DNA of 64,000 bases from Hyphomicrobium sp. NDB2Meth4 (lineage in GTDB: Bacteria > Pseudomonadota > Alphaproteobacteria > Rhizobiales > Hyphomicrobiaceae), in contig NZ_FPEJ01000001.1 in assembly GCF_900117445.1 (NCBI RefSeq), forward strand, positions 486,501-550,500, written 5' to 3'. The notes beneath the pieces were generated by a model that was not told the DNA's origin, made no database searches, and saw nothing but the letters and a program-made list of their open reading frames with translations. A program made the translations under genes and the position numbers. Shown here one piece after another: positions 28,353 to 37,383 of the stretch. Positions within the stretch are counted from its first letter, which is position 1; every line of letters starts with the position of its first letter.

Positions 28353-28462
28353 GGAAGAATAAGCCTCACAATTACGCTATCGCGGGCTGGAACCCATTCC
28401 CAGGCGGGCGCCAGCTCTGGTATGTTATATTGTTATGCTTTGGAAGCCGAGACGAGACTGAC
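28353..28462. promoter_or_regulatory. Divergent promoter region between kinase and regulator genes
   Basis: A 110-nt gap between oppositely oriented kinase and regulator genes. It contains an AT-rich patch (about 28420-28437, tatgttatattgttatg) that stands out from the GC-rich surroundings. It is a candidate -10 or regulator-binding region. No exact promoter was assigned. Confidence 0.35.
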
Positions 28463-29080
28463 GTGAAGGTTCTTATTGTCGATGATCATCCCATCGTCCT
28501 GTCGGGCTGCCGTGCGCTGCTCGCTGAGGCCGATGACATGGAAATGATCGAAGCGCGCGACGCCGCCACCGCCCAGGAGGTGCACGCGGCGCAGATGCCT
28601 GACGTATTGGTCATCGACATCAACTTGCCCGACGTGTCTGGGTTCGAGCTGGCACGCCGCATCGTCGTGCGCGATCCGTCCGCGCGCATCCTCATGTTCT
28701 CCATGAACGATGACTCCATGTTCGCCGCGCAGGCGATCGAGTGCGGCGCTCGCGGCTACTTCTGCAAGAGCGACGATCCGCAGGAATTCATCGGCGCGAT
28801 CCGCGCTGTCTATCGCGGCGGCCACTCGCTGGCCCCGGAGATGGCGCAGAAAATCGCCTTTCTGCGCGTCGGCGCAGGCGAAGCTGGCGCCTCGCTGACC
28901 CAGCGCGAGCGCGAGGTGTTGCGCCTCCTCGCCAAGGGCAAGAGCATGTCCGAGATCGCCGCACTGATAAACGTCTCCTATAAAACGGTGGCGATGACGT
29001 GCGCCTCTCTGCGCACCAAGTTCAGCGCGCGCACCCCGATGCAGCTCATTCGCATCGCCGTCGAACAGAAGATCGTCTGA
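28463..29080 (+). CDS. NarL/FixJ-type response regulator, MoxX-like
   Basis: A 205-residue two-domain regulator. The receiver has phospho-acceptor Asp52 in VIDINLP, acidic residues in VDDHP and the conserved Lys in CKSDD. A LuxR-type helix-turn-helix (LTQREREVLRLLAKGKSMSEIA, SYKTVAMTCA) is at the C-terminus. The GTG at 28463 was chosen because it yields MKVLIVDDHPIVLSG, the same start as the paralogue at 29800. A TTG at 28430 would add an unconserved leader. Divergent from the MoxY-like kinase; predicted to control C1 genes, by inference. Confidence 0.9.
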   Translation: MKVLIVDDHPIVLSGCRALLAEADDMEMIEARDAATAQEVHAAQMPDVLVIDINLPDVSGFELARRIVVRDPSARILMFSMNDDSMFAAQAIECGARGYFCKSDDPQEFIGAIRAVYRGGHSLAPEMAQKIAFLRVGAGEAGASLTQREREVLRLLAKGKSMSEIAALINVSYKTVAMTCASLRTKFSARTPMQLIRIAVEQKIV

Positions 29081-29152
29081 ACGTCTCTGCCTTGTCGCAA
29101 ACGAGCCGGCCCGCTCTGGCGGACCGCGTCGGCGGGCAACCTCACGGACTGC

Positions 29153-29800
29153 CTAGAGGCCGGTTTTGCTAGCGTTTGCAGGCAGATGCTGGATTGCGAT
29201 GCGCATCAGCTCCGGCAATGTCCTCACGCCAAGCTTCGCCTTCAGTTGCGCGCTCGTATTGACGACCGTCTTGTAGCTGACGTGCAGCTCTTCGGCGATC
29301 GAGATATAGGGCTTTCCCTCGGCGATCAGTGACAGCGTCTGCAGTTCGCGCAGCGTCATCCGGCTGAGCGGATTGCGATCGCCGCGCGCCTCCATGAATG
29401 CGATCTGCGATGCCAGATCGTGGTTGAGATACGGCAAGCCGTCGCGCACGCGCTTGAACGCCTTCACGAACTCTTCCGACGACGTATCTTTCAGAAGATA
29501 TCCGTTGGCGCCGACTTCCAGCGCCCGGCTGACGATCATGCGATCGGAATGCATGCTGAGAACCAGCACTGGCGTGCGCTCATCGTGAACGCGCAGGCGA
29601 CGAATGAACGAAAGGCCACCAAGAGCACCCGACTGCATCGACAGATCGACGATGATCACATCGGGATGCTTCTGACGATAGATACGAAAGCCTTCGGACA
29701 GGCTGGCCGCGACCAGGATTTCTTCAACGCCCATGTCCTCCAGCAGCCGCCGGCAGCCCTGAATGACAATCGGGTGGTCGTCGATAACCAGCACTTTCAT
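29153..29800 (-). CDS. NarL/FixJ-type response regulator (second pair)
   Basis: A 215-residue regulator paralogous to the one at 28463. The receiver starts MKVLVIDDHPIVIQGCRR, with Asp52 in IIVDLSM and Lys in LLKDTSS. The output HTH has LRELQTLSLIAEGKPYISIAEEL and SYKTVVNTSAQLKAKLGV. Its ATG overlaps the stop of the upstream kinase gene by 4 nt (29797-29800), so kinase and regulator form one operon. It converges on the other regulator gene with a 72-nt gap. Confidence 0.9.
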   Translation of the reverse strand: MKVLVIDDHPIVIQGCRRLLEDMGVEEILVAASLSEGFRIYRQKHPDVIIVDLSMQSGALGGLSFIRRLRVHDERTPVLVLSMHSDRMIVSRALEVGANGYLLKDTSSEEFVKAFKRVRDGLPYLNHDLASQIAFMEARGDRNPLSRMTLRELQTLSLIAEGKPYISIAEELHVSYKTVVNTSAQLKAKLGVRTLPELMRIAIQHLPANASKTGL

Positions 29801-31257
29801 TGCATGTGGCCTTCAATCAATTCTTCTCGTGGACGATGCGCACCCTTCCCCGCCGGCAATGGCACGACGACAGAAACAGTCGTGCCGCCACCACGAGCAC
29901 TCTCGATATTGGCTGAGCCGCCGAGCCCACCCACCCGCTCACGCATCGCAGTCATACCGATACCCAGCGACGCACCTGGATCAAACCCGCCGCCGTTGTC
30001 GTGCACCGTCAGCTGCAGGACTCGTGACTGACCCGAGCCGTTGGACGCTACTGGCTCCTCGCGGAGATCGATGCTCATGCGTGTTGCACCACCGTGCCGA
30101 AGAGCATTGGTCACTGCTTCTTGCACGCAGCGGAACAGTGTCAGGTCTACGGCTTCCCCATAACCCGGCGCAAGGGAACCAATGGCAACGCTGAACGACA
30201 CTTCGGGATGCCGACGACCAAAACCTGCAACAAGGCTGCCGATCAGCTCGTTCAAGGGTATCCGGCCCAGTTCCACTGGCCGCAGCCGGCGCAGCAGATC
30301 GCGATTGATGGTCTTCAATCGCTCCGTGACCGTAAGGATTTCATCCACACGCTGCCGTATGGGGTCGCCTTGTGCTGCCGGCGCCTGCTCTGCAATCCGC
30401 CCGATAGAGGAAACATTGGCGGTAATGCCGAATAGACAAGGACCAGCCTCGTCATGCAGCTCGTTGGCAACCTGTCGACGCTCATCTTCCTGCAGATCGA
30501 TCACATTCTGATAGAGCTGCGTGTTCTCCGCACGCGCCTTCTCCAGCGCTTCTGCAAGCGTGTTGAACCGCGAAGCGATCACCGCCAGCTCATGCACGCG
30601 CGGCTCTGCCAGTCGGGTTCCGTAATGCCCGTCCTCGAGCTCCTGCATGCCGCTCGCGAGCCCCGACAGCGGATTGAGCAGCCGACCCAGCACCACGTAC
30701 AGCAGCGCCAGCATCATGGCGGTAATACCCAGCCAGATCACCGCGCGCCGCGAGGCCTCTTCCCACACCTCGCCCAATTCATCGCGCGGCTCGCCGACGA
30801 TGACGACGCTTCCCACGCGGTTCTCGCCCAGCAGCACACGCACTTCGCGCGTTCCGACTGTCGGGCCGACCAGGTCTGCGAACCATTGCGGTGCCCGCTC
30901 CGGATGCATGAACACGGGCCGCTCGTCATCTGAGCTGGCCCCTGTGGTCGGAGCGACCTGCACCAGATCGCCGGTTTTGTTGCTGACGAGAATGCGCGCG
31001 TGGCGAACGTACTTGAGCTGCTCCGGCAGAGCTTCCAACAGCTCACCGCCGCGACCATCGGCAGCCATCCGCTTTACCATGTCGTTGACGAGCTGCTGCG
31101 CGAGCTCCATCGACGCCTTGACCTCAACCTCCACGCGACTGCGCGCGTCGATCACGGCCAGCGCAATAGAAAGCAACACGGCGCCGACACTGATGATCGA
31201 TATCGAGATCATCAATTGCCACCTAACGGGAAGGTCGTTCCACCAGCGGCGATGCAT
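29797..31257 (-). CDS. NarL-type sensor histidine kinase (second pair)
   Basis: A 486-residue kinase with two membrane helices (about residues 13-35 and 160-182), a periplasmic sensor domain between them, HAMP, HisKA_3 box VANELHDEAGPCLFGI (His near residue 264), and HATPase with VHDNGGGFDPG and GIGMTAMRERVGGLGG. The start MHRRWWNDLPVRWQLM fits a cytoplasmic tail before the first helix; the frame is open 200 nt further upstream but without protein-like sequence. Translationally coupled to its regulator. Similar in design to the MoxY-like kinase. Confidence 0.88.
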   Translation of the reverse strand: MHRRWWNDLPVRWQLMISISIISVGAVLLSIALAVIDARSRVEVEVKASMELAQQLVNDMVKRMAADGRGGELLEALPEQLKYVRHARILVSNKTGDLVQVAPTTGASSDDERPVFMHPERAPQWFADLVGPTVGTREVRVLLGENRVGSVVIVGEPRDELGEVWEEASRRAVIWLGITAMMLALLYVVLGRLLNPLSGLASGMQELEDGHYGTRLAEPRVHELAVIASRFNTLAEALEKARAENTQLYQNVIDLQEDERRQVANELHDEAGPCLFGITANVSSIGRIAEQAPAAQGDPIRQRVDEILTVTERLKTINRDLLRRLRPVELGRIPLNELIGSLVAGFGRRHPEVSFSVAIGSLAPGYGEAVDLTLFRCVQEAVTNALRHGGATRMSIDLREEPVASNGSGQSRVLQLTVHDNGGGFDPGASLGIGMTAMRERVGGLGGSANIESARGGGTTVSVVVPLPAGKGAHRPREELIEGHMQ

Positions 31258-31607
31258 CCAGTTGAAATCCGTAGCCAAACTGCGCACCCCGCGGGCGGCC
31301 CTACCTTGCTTTACGCTGTGTGGAGGCACTCTGGCAGCCGAAATGGTGGCAATGCGGCCGGGCTCATTTTCCCGGCAACACCATCCAAAACCTCCCGAGT
31401 GCGTCGCAAGCCCGTGCCATCCAGCACGCCGCCGGAACGCTCGCCGTCCTGGGAGCAACCCGGTATTTCAGCGCGCTGGCATCTTGAACCGCGGGCCGGT
31501 TTAGTCTATTCGGCTGGCTTCTGACGCTGCCCTGGCAGCTAAGCGCCGGGATCAAGGGCCTCGCCCCACCCAGCGCCGGCCCCAGGCAATTGATATAGCA
31601 GCCAAAA
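31258..31607. other. Intergenic stretch upstream of the second kinase and tRNA-Thr
   Basis: About 350 nt with no convincing gene. It must contain the kinase promoter (minus) and the tRNA promoter (plus). A small inverted repeat aaccg-cgggc-cggtt lies near 31487-31501. I see no other structure. Confidence 0.4.
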
Positions 31608-31683
31608 GCCGCAATAGCTCAGTCGGTAGAGCACGTCATTCGTAATGACGGGGTCGGGGGTTCGAATCCCTCTTGCGGCACCA
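31608..31683 (+). tRNA. tRNA-Thr, anticodon CGT
   Basis: A full cloverleaf of 76 nt. The acceptor stem GCCGCAA (31608-31614) pairs with TTGCGGC (31673-31679). There is a D-arm with GCTC/GAGC, an anticodon arm CGTCA-TTCGTAA-TGACG giving anticodon CGT (reads ACG), a T-arm with TTCGAAT between GGGGG/CCCTC, discriminator A, and CCA encoded at 31681-31683. Confidence 0.97.
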
Positions 31684-31782
31684 TCCTGAACAGCCATAAC
31701 GCCTTGACACATAACGCACTTTCGTCGCGCTGCGTAGCGAGGCGAGTGTAGCGGTCCCCCAGGGCCCACCGAGCGGCGGTGG

Positions 31783-32568
31783 TCACGCGCCAACGCTGCC
31801 GTTCTGCAAGGGCGCTGCCGGTGGGACGCGCACCAGGTAGACATCCATGATCCACCCCTTCGCCCGTCGGCGCGCCTCGCGCACGGCGAGGATGTGTTCC
31901 AGCACGCCGGCCACCTCACCTTCAGCTAGAACCTCGTCATCCGTGCCGAGATAGGCACCCCAGTAGATGTGCGCTTCTCTGCCGGCGAGCGAGCGCAACC
32001 CCTCGCCGTTGTCGAGAAACACGACGACGCTCGTGTGCGCCTCCGGAAACGCCGACGCCAACCGTCTGCCGGTGGTGATCAGCACCGGATCGCCAATCGT
32101 ATTGAGCGCGATGCGATGGCGCGCCGCCAACAGCTGTATGCTGCTGATGCCGGGAATGACGTCGTAGTGGATCCCGCAACCTGCTGCGGCGACCGCGTCC
32201 AGAATGCGCAACGTGCTGTCGTAGAGAGCCGGATCGCCCCACACGAGAAATGCCCCGGTCTCTCCCTCCCTCAAGGTCTCGTCGATCGCCTCAGCGACCG
32301 CCCTTGCCCGCTCCGCGTGCCAAGCGTCGACGCCCGACTTGTAGGACAGCGATGCATCCCTCGACGGGCTGGGCAGGATCGCGAACCTGTATGGCCGCTC
32401 GGTGCAGTAGCGTGCGCAGATTGCCTTGCGCAGATTGGCCAGCTCAGCCTTTTCTTCGCCCTTGTCGAAGATGAAGAACACGTCCGTTGCGCGCAGCGCC
32501 TCGATGGCCTGCACTGTGAGTAGGTCAATGCCGCCCGCGCCGACACCGATGGCCCGAATACGCTTCAT
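31783..32568 (-). CDS. cobF: Precorrin-6A synthase (deacetylating)
   Basis: A 261-residue tetrapyrrole methylase that methylates C1 of precorrin-5 and releases acetate in the aerobic cobalamin route. The start [20 protein letters not shown] has the SAM-pocket GVGAGG. The rest fits Cob[48 protein letters not shown]. The ATG overlaps the cobQ stop by 4 nt. Last gene of cobO-cobQ-cobF and convergent with the tRNA gene. Confidence 0.94.
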   Translation of the reverse strand: MKRIRAIGVGAGGIDLLTVQAIEALRATDVFFIFDKGEEKAELANLRKAICARYCTERPYRFAILPSPSRDASLSYKSGVDAWHAERARAVAEAIDETLREGETGAFLVWGDPALYDSTLRILDAVAAAGCGIHYDVIPGISSIQLLAARHRIALNTIGDPVLITTGRRLASAFPEAHTSVVVFLDNGEGLRSLAGREAHIYWGAYLGTDDEVLAEGEVAGVLEHILAVREARRRAKGWIMDVYLVRVPPAAPLQNGSVGA

Positions 32569-34085
32569 GTCCGGCTGCGCACGCGCGATGCTGCAACTTC
32601 GCCAGTCATCGGCATGGATATCCGCGGCTGGCGCGCGATCTCCATCAGCGCGTCAATGTCGATGTGCCGGGCCAGATGCTCACCCAGGCGATCCAACGTT
32701 TCTTCGATCCGATCCTCGTACCGCACGAAGCCGGCCTCGACGCCAAGCCCCTGTAGGAAGTGCTTCCGGTACACGTCGTCGGCGAAGAGGCCATGCACGT
32801 AGCAGCCTTCGACGCGCGCATCGGCGCTGCGCGCCCCGTCAGCGCGACCATCGCTGAAGACCACCATAGGTCGCGCGCAGTCCGCTCCGCGCGTTCGGCC
32901 GACGTGCATCTCGTAGCCTTTGAACGAAGGACCATCCACCGCAACACCCGACACGTCGACCAGCATCTTGTCTCCGCCGAGCGTTGTCTCGACCTCGAGA
33001 AGGCCCAAGCCTTCGCACGCCCCCGCAGGCCCTTCCATGCCATCAGGATCAGCGACGCAGCGCCCCAGCATCTGGTAGCCGCCGCAAATGCCAAGCACGC
33101 GTCCCCCGCGCCGCACATGCGCTTTGAGGTCCACATCCCAACCGCAGGCGCGCAGTGCCGCAACATCGGCAATGGTCGACTTGGACCCAGGCAGGATGAC
33201 GAGATCGGCATCTCCCGGAATCGGCTCACCGGGACGCAGAAATGCAATGTCGACGTGCGGCTCCATGCGCAACGGGTCGAAGTCGTCGAAGTTCGAAACA
33301 CGAGGATACGCCAGCACCACGATCTTGCGCGCGGCCTGAGATTTCGTCTCTCGCTCTGCAAGGCCAAGCACGTCCTCGGCCGGCAACAGGCGCGCATCCT
33401 CGAAATAAGGAACGAGGCCCAGCGCGCGCCATCCCGTTGCCGTAGCGACCGCCGTCATGCCGTTCGCAAACAGCGCCGGATCGCCGCGGAACTTATTGAC
33501 GAGGAAGCCTTCGATCATGTGCGCGTCGTCTGTCGGCAGAACTGACTTCGTGCCGACGAGACTGGCAATTACCCCGCCGCGCTCGATGTCGCCGATCACG
33601 ACAACCGGCACGTCGGCTGCACGCGCAAACCCCATGTTGGCGATATCGCCGCTGCGCAGGTTGATTTCCGAGGCCGAGCCGGCGCCTTCGACGAGAACGA
33701 TGTCCGCTTCGCCGCACAGCCGCTCGAAGCTATCGAGAACCGCCGGCATGAGATCTGGCTTCATGCCTTGGTACTGCGCCGCTCTGGCGTTGCCGACAAC
33801 GCGCCCCTGCACGATCACTTGTGCGCCCACATCGCTTTGCGGCTTCAGCAGCACCGGATTCATATGCACGCTCGGCGCCACGCCCGCCGCGCGCGCCTGC
33901 AGCGCCTGTGCGCGGCCTATTTCGCCGCCATCCGCCGTCACCGCAGCGTTGTTCGACATGTTCTGCGGCTTGAAAGGCCGCACGATGAGACCGCGATTTC
34001 GCAACAGCCGCGCCAAGCCGGCGACAAGCATCGACTTGCCGACGTCCGATCCGGTCCCTTGGAACATGATCGCTTTGGCGACCAT
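32565..34085 (-). CDS. cobQ: Cobyric acid synthase
   Basis: A 506-residue glutamine amidotransferase that amidates side chains b, d, e and g of adenosyl-cobyrinic acid a,c-diamide. An N-terminal P-loop domain ([19 protein letters not shown]) binds ATP. The C-terminal class I GATase domain has Cys334 in [12 protein letters not shown] and a later CYVHGLF with the catalytic His. The ATG at 34085 overlaps the cobO TGA by 1 nt (TGATG). An extension to 34352 lies inside cobO and was rejected. Confidence 0.96.
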   Translation of the reverse strand: MVAKAIMFQGTGSDVGKSMLVAGLARLLRNRGLIVRPFKPQNMSNNAAVTADGGEIGRAQALQARAAGVAPSVHMNPVLLKPQSDVGAQVIVQGRVVGNARAAQYQGMKPDLMPAVLDSFERLCGEADIVLVEGAGSASEINLRSGDIANMGFARAADVPVVVIGDIERGGVIASLVGTKSVLPTDDAHMIEGFLVNKFRGDPALFANGMTAVATATGWRALGLVPYFEDARLLPAEDVLGLAERETKSQAARKIVVLAYPRVSNFDDFDPLRMEPHVDIAFLRPGEPIPGDADLVILPGSKSTIADVAALRACGWDVDLKAHVRRGGRVLGICGGYQMLGRCVADPDGMEGPAGACEGLGLLEVETTLGGDKMLVDVSGVAVDGPSFKGYEMHVGRTRGADCARPMVVFSDGRADGARSADARVEGCYVHGLFADDVYRKHFLQGLGVEAGFVRYEDRIEETLDRLGEHLARHIDIDALMEIARQPRISMPMTGEVAASRVRSRT

Positions 34086-34696
34086 CAGAACTCGATACCT
34101 TCCTGCGCCTTCACGCCCGCCGCAAAATGATGCTTCACCGGCGTCATATCCGTGACGAGGTCCGCTGCCTCGATAAGCTGAGGTTTGGCATTGCGTCCCG
34201 TCACCACGACATGAAGATCGGCCCGTCTGCGCGCCAGCGCCTCCAGAACACACTGTAAATCGAGATGATCGTAGCGCAGCGAGATGTTGAGCTCGTCCAA
34301 TATCAGCAGGCGGATGGAAGGATCGTCCATCAGGGCTTGTGCCTTCGCCCAAGCGCGTTCTGCCGCCGCAACGTCACGCGCGCGATCCTGCGTCTCCCAT
34401 GTGAAGCCTTCGCCCAGCGCGTACCATTCGACCTGGCCGGGAAACCGATCGATGGCGTAGCGTTCGCCGGTATCCCACGCGCCCTTGCCGAACTGAACGA
34501 CGCCAGCCTTGAAGCCCCGTCCCAGCGCACGTAGCAACAGACCGAACGCGGCCGTGGATTTTCCCTTGCCCTTTCCGGTGTGAACGATGAGAAGCCCTTT
34601 CTCGATCGTCTTGCCCGCAACCTCGGCGTCTTGCGCGGCCTTCCGGTTTGCCATCTTCGCCTTATGGCGGTCGGTATCCACGGCGGTATCGGGCAT
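34085..34696 (-). CDS. cobO: Cob(I)yrinic acid a,c-diamide adenosyltransferase
   Basis: A 203-residue CobO/BtuR-type enzyme that adds the 5'-deoxyadenosyl ligand to cob(I)alamin precursors. The P-loop [19 protein letters not shown] is near residue 39; [24 protein letters not shown] and [19 protein letters not shown] are family signatures. First gene of the minus-strand trio cobO-cobQ-cobF, with its start about 110 nt from the divergent cobalamin riboswitch. No riboswitch is visible on its own strand. Confidence 0.95.
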   Translation of the reverse strand: MPDTAVDTDRHKAKMANRKAAQDAEVAGKTIEKGLLIVHTGKGKGKSTAAFGLLLRALGRGFKAGVVQFGKGAWDTGERYAIDRFPGQVEWYALGEGFTWETQDRARDVAAAERAWAKAQALMDDPSIRLLILDELNISLRYDHLDLQCVLEALARRRADLHVVVTGRNAKPQLIEAADLVTDMTPVKHHFAAGVKAQEGIEF

Positions 34697-34804
34697 CTCA
34701 GCCTCCGTTCTTCAACTGCCGCTCGTTGCATCAGAGCGGATTGCGTTCGTGGGTGCGCGACGCAATTGTCATTGACGCCGTTACAAGCGGCGTCTTATCA
34801 AACC

Positions 34805-34978
34805 TTACGACGGTTCCCCGCAAGGGGATTCAAAGGGAATGCGGTGAGGTCTGAGTGAGACCAATACCGCAGCTGCCCCCGCAACTGTAATCGGCGAGCC
34901 TGCGACAAGCACACCACTGGGAAACCGGGAAGGTCGTTGCAGGCGTTGAACCGAGAGCCAGGAGACCTGCCGTCGCAA
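34805..34978 (+). promoter_or_regulatory. Adenosylcobalamin riboswitch
   Basis: Outer stem P1 is cgacgg (34808-34813) with ccgtcg (34970-34975). The conserved B12 box agccaggagacctgcc is at 34956-34971, and the internal hairpins (ggttccccgcaagggga, gcggtgaggtctgagtgagacc) and the GCCTGCGACAAGCACACCACTGG region fit the cobalamin riboswitch pattern. It ends about 40 nt before the cbtB start, so it probably controls cbtB and the co-directional cob genes. Confidence 0.93.
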
Positions 34979-35020
34979 CGCAACCCGAATGGCCCCGGTG
35001 GGTGGGTCGAGGAGGCAGTT

Positions 35021-35194
35021 ATGACGACAGCCATCACGCATGGCAAATCTCAGCGCATTGATGTTCGCATCGCAGCACTCGCGGCATTCGCGTTTGGCAT
35101 CGGCCTGGTGCTGACCACGGGCTTTGCGCACTCTTCGATGGTCCACAACGCAGCCCACGACACGCGTCACGCGCTCAGCTTTCCCTGTCACTGA
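35021..35194 (+). CDS. cbtB: Cobalt transporter subunit CbtB
   Basis: A 57-residue single-pass membrane protein starting MTTAITHGKSQRIDVRIA. A hydrophobic helix (about residues 18-38) is followed by a short His-containing tail (VHNAAHDTRHALSFPCH), the metal-binding feature of CbtB. GGAGG lies 6 nt before the ATG. It is the first gene behind the riboswitch and precedes cbtA by 9 nt; together they are predicted to import cobalt. Confidence 0.9.
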   Translation: MTTAITHGKSQRIDVRIAALAAFAFGIGLVLTTGFAHSSMVHNAAHDTRHALSFPCH

Positions 35195-35203
35195 GCCACA
35201 TTG

Positions 35204-35953
35204 ATGCTCACGCGGGTTTTCGCGGTCGGCCTTCTGGCCGGGCTGCTGGCAGGGCTTATCGTGGCTCTGCTGCAAGCCTACACCACAACGCCACAAATCC
35301 TTGAAGCCGAGCGCTTCGAGAACGCTCCGGCTGCCGCGCACGCAGCCGCGGCAAGCGCGTTCGCGCCCGCGCGGCTGATCCTCGTGCACGACGCGCACGA
35401 GCACGCCGAAACCGCCAGCGAATGGCAGCCGTCCGAGGGCCCGGAGCGCACGCTTTTCACCGCCATCGCCACCATCGGCACCGCCGTCGGCTTTGCCCTG
35501 ATACTCATCGCCGGCATGCTCTGGAGCGGCGACCGGATCAACGAGACGAACGCCATGGCATGGGGCGCAGCAGGTTTTGCTACCGCCGGTCTTGCACCCG
35601 CCATGGGCCTTGCCCCGGAAATCCCCGGCATGATGGCCGCGGACCTCTTCGCCAGGCAGCAGTGGTGGCTGACGACATGCGCGGCAACGGCAGCTGCACT
35701 GTGGCTGTTCTTGCGCGCCGAGCAGCCCTGGTTGCGTCTGATCGCAGTTATCCTGCTGATCGCACCGCACGCAATTGGCGCACCGCACCTGGGTGCTGAA
35801 GCCAGCGGCGATCTCGTTCCTGCCGAACTCGCGGCGCGCTTTGCCGCCACGTCGCTCGCTGTTCAGGCGACGCTTTGGATCGCGACAGGCTACTTCGTTG
35901 GATTGCTTTGGACGCGCATCGGCGCAGGGGAGGACAGCGCCGATGGGCTCTGA
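35204..35953 (+). CDS. cbtA: Cobalt transporter subunit CbtA
   Basis: A 249-residue integral membrane protein with about five to six hydrophobic segments (first at residues 3-25, FAVGLLAGLLAGLIVALLQA). The family signature around GAAGFATAGLAPAMGLAPEIPGM and a His-rich loop (ILVHDAHEHAETAS) fit CbtA. Works with CbtB in cobalt uptake for corrin synthesis. The TTG just before the ATG (35201) is a less likely start. Overlaps the DUF1636 gene by 11 nt. Confidence 0.9.
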   Translation: MLTRVFAVGLLAGLLAGLIVALLQAYTTTPQILEAERFENAPAAAHAAAASAFAPARLILVHDAHEHAETASEWQPSEGPERTLFTAIATIGTAVGFALILIAGMLWSGDRINETNAMAWGAAGFATAGLAPAMGLAPEIPGMMAADLFARQQWWLTTCAATAAALWLFLRAEQPWLRLIAVILLIAPHAIGAPHLGAEASGDLVPAELAARFAATSLAVQATLWIATGYFVGLLWTRIGAGEDSADGL

Positions 35954-36341
35954 AGTCGATATTTTCGTATGCATCTCCTGTCGCCAGCGGAGCGAGGAAG
36001 ACGGCAGTCCGGCACGACCGGGAGCCGAGCTCGCCACTCAGCTCAAAGCGCGCCTCGCCGACAGCAATGCAGACGGCATCACAGTGCGCGAGGTCGAATG
36101 CCTCGCCGTGTGCAAGCGCCCCAGCACCATCGCGCTCGCCGCAGGTGGCAAGTGGACCTACGTCATCGGCGACCTCGAAACCGAAGCGCATCTTGCCGAC
36201 ATCGTTACGACCGCACTTGCCTATCAGCGCGCCGCAGACGGCATCGTGCCCTGGGCCGAGCGCCCTGCTGCGTTCCGCAAAGGCGTGATCTCCCGCATCC
36301 CTCCGCTTGGCTTTGAGCAACCTGCGCCGGAGAGCACATGA
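35943..36341 (+). CDS. DUF1636 protein, probable [2Fe-2S] thioredoxin-like ferredoxin
   Basis: A 132-residue protein starting MGSEVDIFVCISCRQRSEE. Four cysteines, C10-x2-C13 and C53-x3-C57 (VECLAVCKRP), have the spacing of thioredoxin-fold [2Fe-2S] ferredoxins. DUF1636 genes are often found in cobalamin operons, but the function is not established; supplying electrons for cobalt reduction or for CobG is my speculation. It overlaps cbtA by 11 nt and cobW by 4 nt, so it is tightly embedded in the operon. Confidence 0.85.
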   Translation: MGSEVDIFVCISCRQRSEEDGSPARPGAELATQLKARLADSNADGITVREVECLAVCKRPSTIALAAGGKWTYVIGDLETEAHLADIVTTALAYQRAADGIVPWAERPAAFRKGVISRIPPLGFEQPAPEST

Positions 36342-37375
36342 CCGACATTGCCAAGATCCCTTGCAGCATCATCACCGGGTTTCTCGGGGCGGGAAAAACG
36401 ACGCTGGTCCGTCACGTGCTGCAGAACGCCGGCAACCGCCGACTTGCCGTTATCGTCAACGAGTTCGGCGACGTCGGCATCGATGGCGAGATTCTCAAAA
36501 GCTGCGGAATAGCCAGCTGCGGGGAAGGCAGCATCGTCGAGCTCTCCAACGGATGCATCTGCTGCACTGTCGCGGACGACTTTGTGCCGGCTCTGGAGGG
36601 CCTGCTCGCCCTACCCGAGCCACCGAAGCATATCCTTATCGAGACATCCGGCCTCGCCCTGCCAAAGCCGCTTGTTCAGGCCTTCAACTGGCCGGCGATC
36701 GCGTCGCGAGTCACCGTCGACGGCGTTATCACCGTGGTGGACGGTGCGGCAGTCGCTGCCGGCCGCTTCGCCGACGATCCCGAGCAGCTGAAACAGCAGC
36801 GCGCCGACGATGCCTCTGTCGATCACGACAATCCGCTCGAGGAAGTCTACCAGGATCAGCTTCTGTGCGCCGATCTCATCATTCTCAACAAGGCCGATCT
36901 GCTCGATGACACCGCGCGCGAGCGTGTTGCGGCGGAAATCAAAGCCGCCATACCCAGGGCGGTAAAGGTCGTCGCCGCCGAAGGGGCGAAGCTGGACCCC
37001 GTAATCTTGCTCGGCCTCAACGCCGCCGCCGAAACCGACCTCGCCGCGCGCCCCTCGCACCACGACACCGAGGACGAGCACGACCACGAGGACTTCGAAA
37101 CCTTCATCGTCGACGTGCCTCAGGTGACCGAACCGGCAAAGATCATCGACCGCATCATCTCAGCCACCGCCGCGCACGACATCCTGCGCGTCAAAGGCTT
37201 CGCCGAGGTCGAAGGCAAGCCCATGCGGCTTCTCATTCAGGGCGTCGGGCAACGGTTGCAGCACCAGTTCGATCGCCCATGGAAAGCCGACGAAGCCCGC
37301 CTGGGCCGCATCGTCGTCATCGGTCGAAGGGGCCTCGACCGAGAGGCGATTGCACGCACGATGGCGGGAGGCTGA
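36338..37375 (+). CDS. cobW: CobW, COG0523 GTPase of cobalamin synthesis
   Basis: A 345-residue P-loop GTPase. Walker A GFLGAGKTTLVRHVL is near residue 14, the metal-binding motif Cys73-Ile-Cys75-Cys76 follows, and NKADLLDD is the guanine-specificity motif. A His/Asp/Glu-rich linker (HHDTEDEHDHEDF) precedes the CobW C-terminal domain. CobW is thought to deliver Co(II) to the CobNST chelatase. Start overlaps the upstream stop as ATGA; cobN follows directly. Confidence 0.95.
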   Translation: MTDIAKIPCSIITGFLGAGKTTLVRHVLQNAGNRRLAVIVNEFGDVGIDGEILKSCGIASCGEGSIVELSNGCICCTVADDFVPALEGLLALPEPPKHILIETSGLALPKPLVQAFNWPAIASRVTVDGVITVVDGAAVAAGRFADDPEQLKQQRADDASVDHDNPLEEVYQDQLLCADLIILNKADLLDDTARERVAAEIKAAIPRAVKVVAAEGAKLDPVILLGLNAAAETDLAARPSHHDTEDEHDHEDFETFIVDVPQVTEPAKIIDRIISATAAHDILRVKGFAEVEGKPMRLLIQGVGQRLQHQFDRPWKADEARLGRIVVIGRRGLDREAIARTMAGG

Positions 37376-37383
37376 TCGCCGTC

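Noticed and set aside
31258-31458. An N-terminal extension of the second kinase to 31458.
   Set aside because: The extra sequence is Arg/Gly-rich and lies in the promoter region; ATG 31257 directly precedes the first membrane helix.
34697-34804. A second cobalamin riboswitch for cobO.
   Set aside because: No B12 box or P1 stem was found on the minus strand before cobO.
34805-36037. A minus-strand open frame of about 410 codons across the riboswitch, cbtB and cbtA.
   Set aside because: It covers a structured RNA and two real genes, and its translation is Arg/Gly/Cys-rich without motifs.
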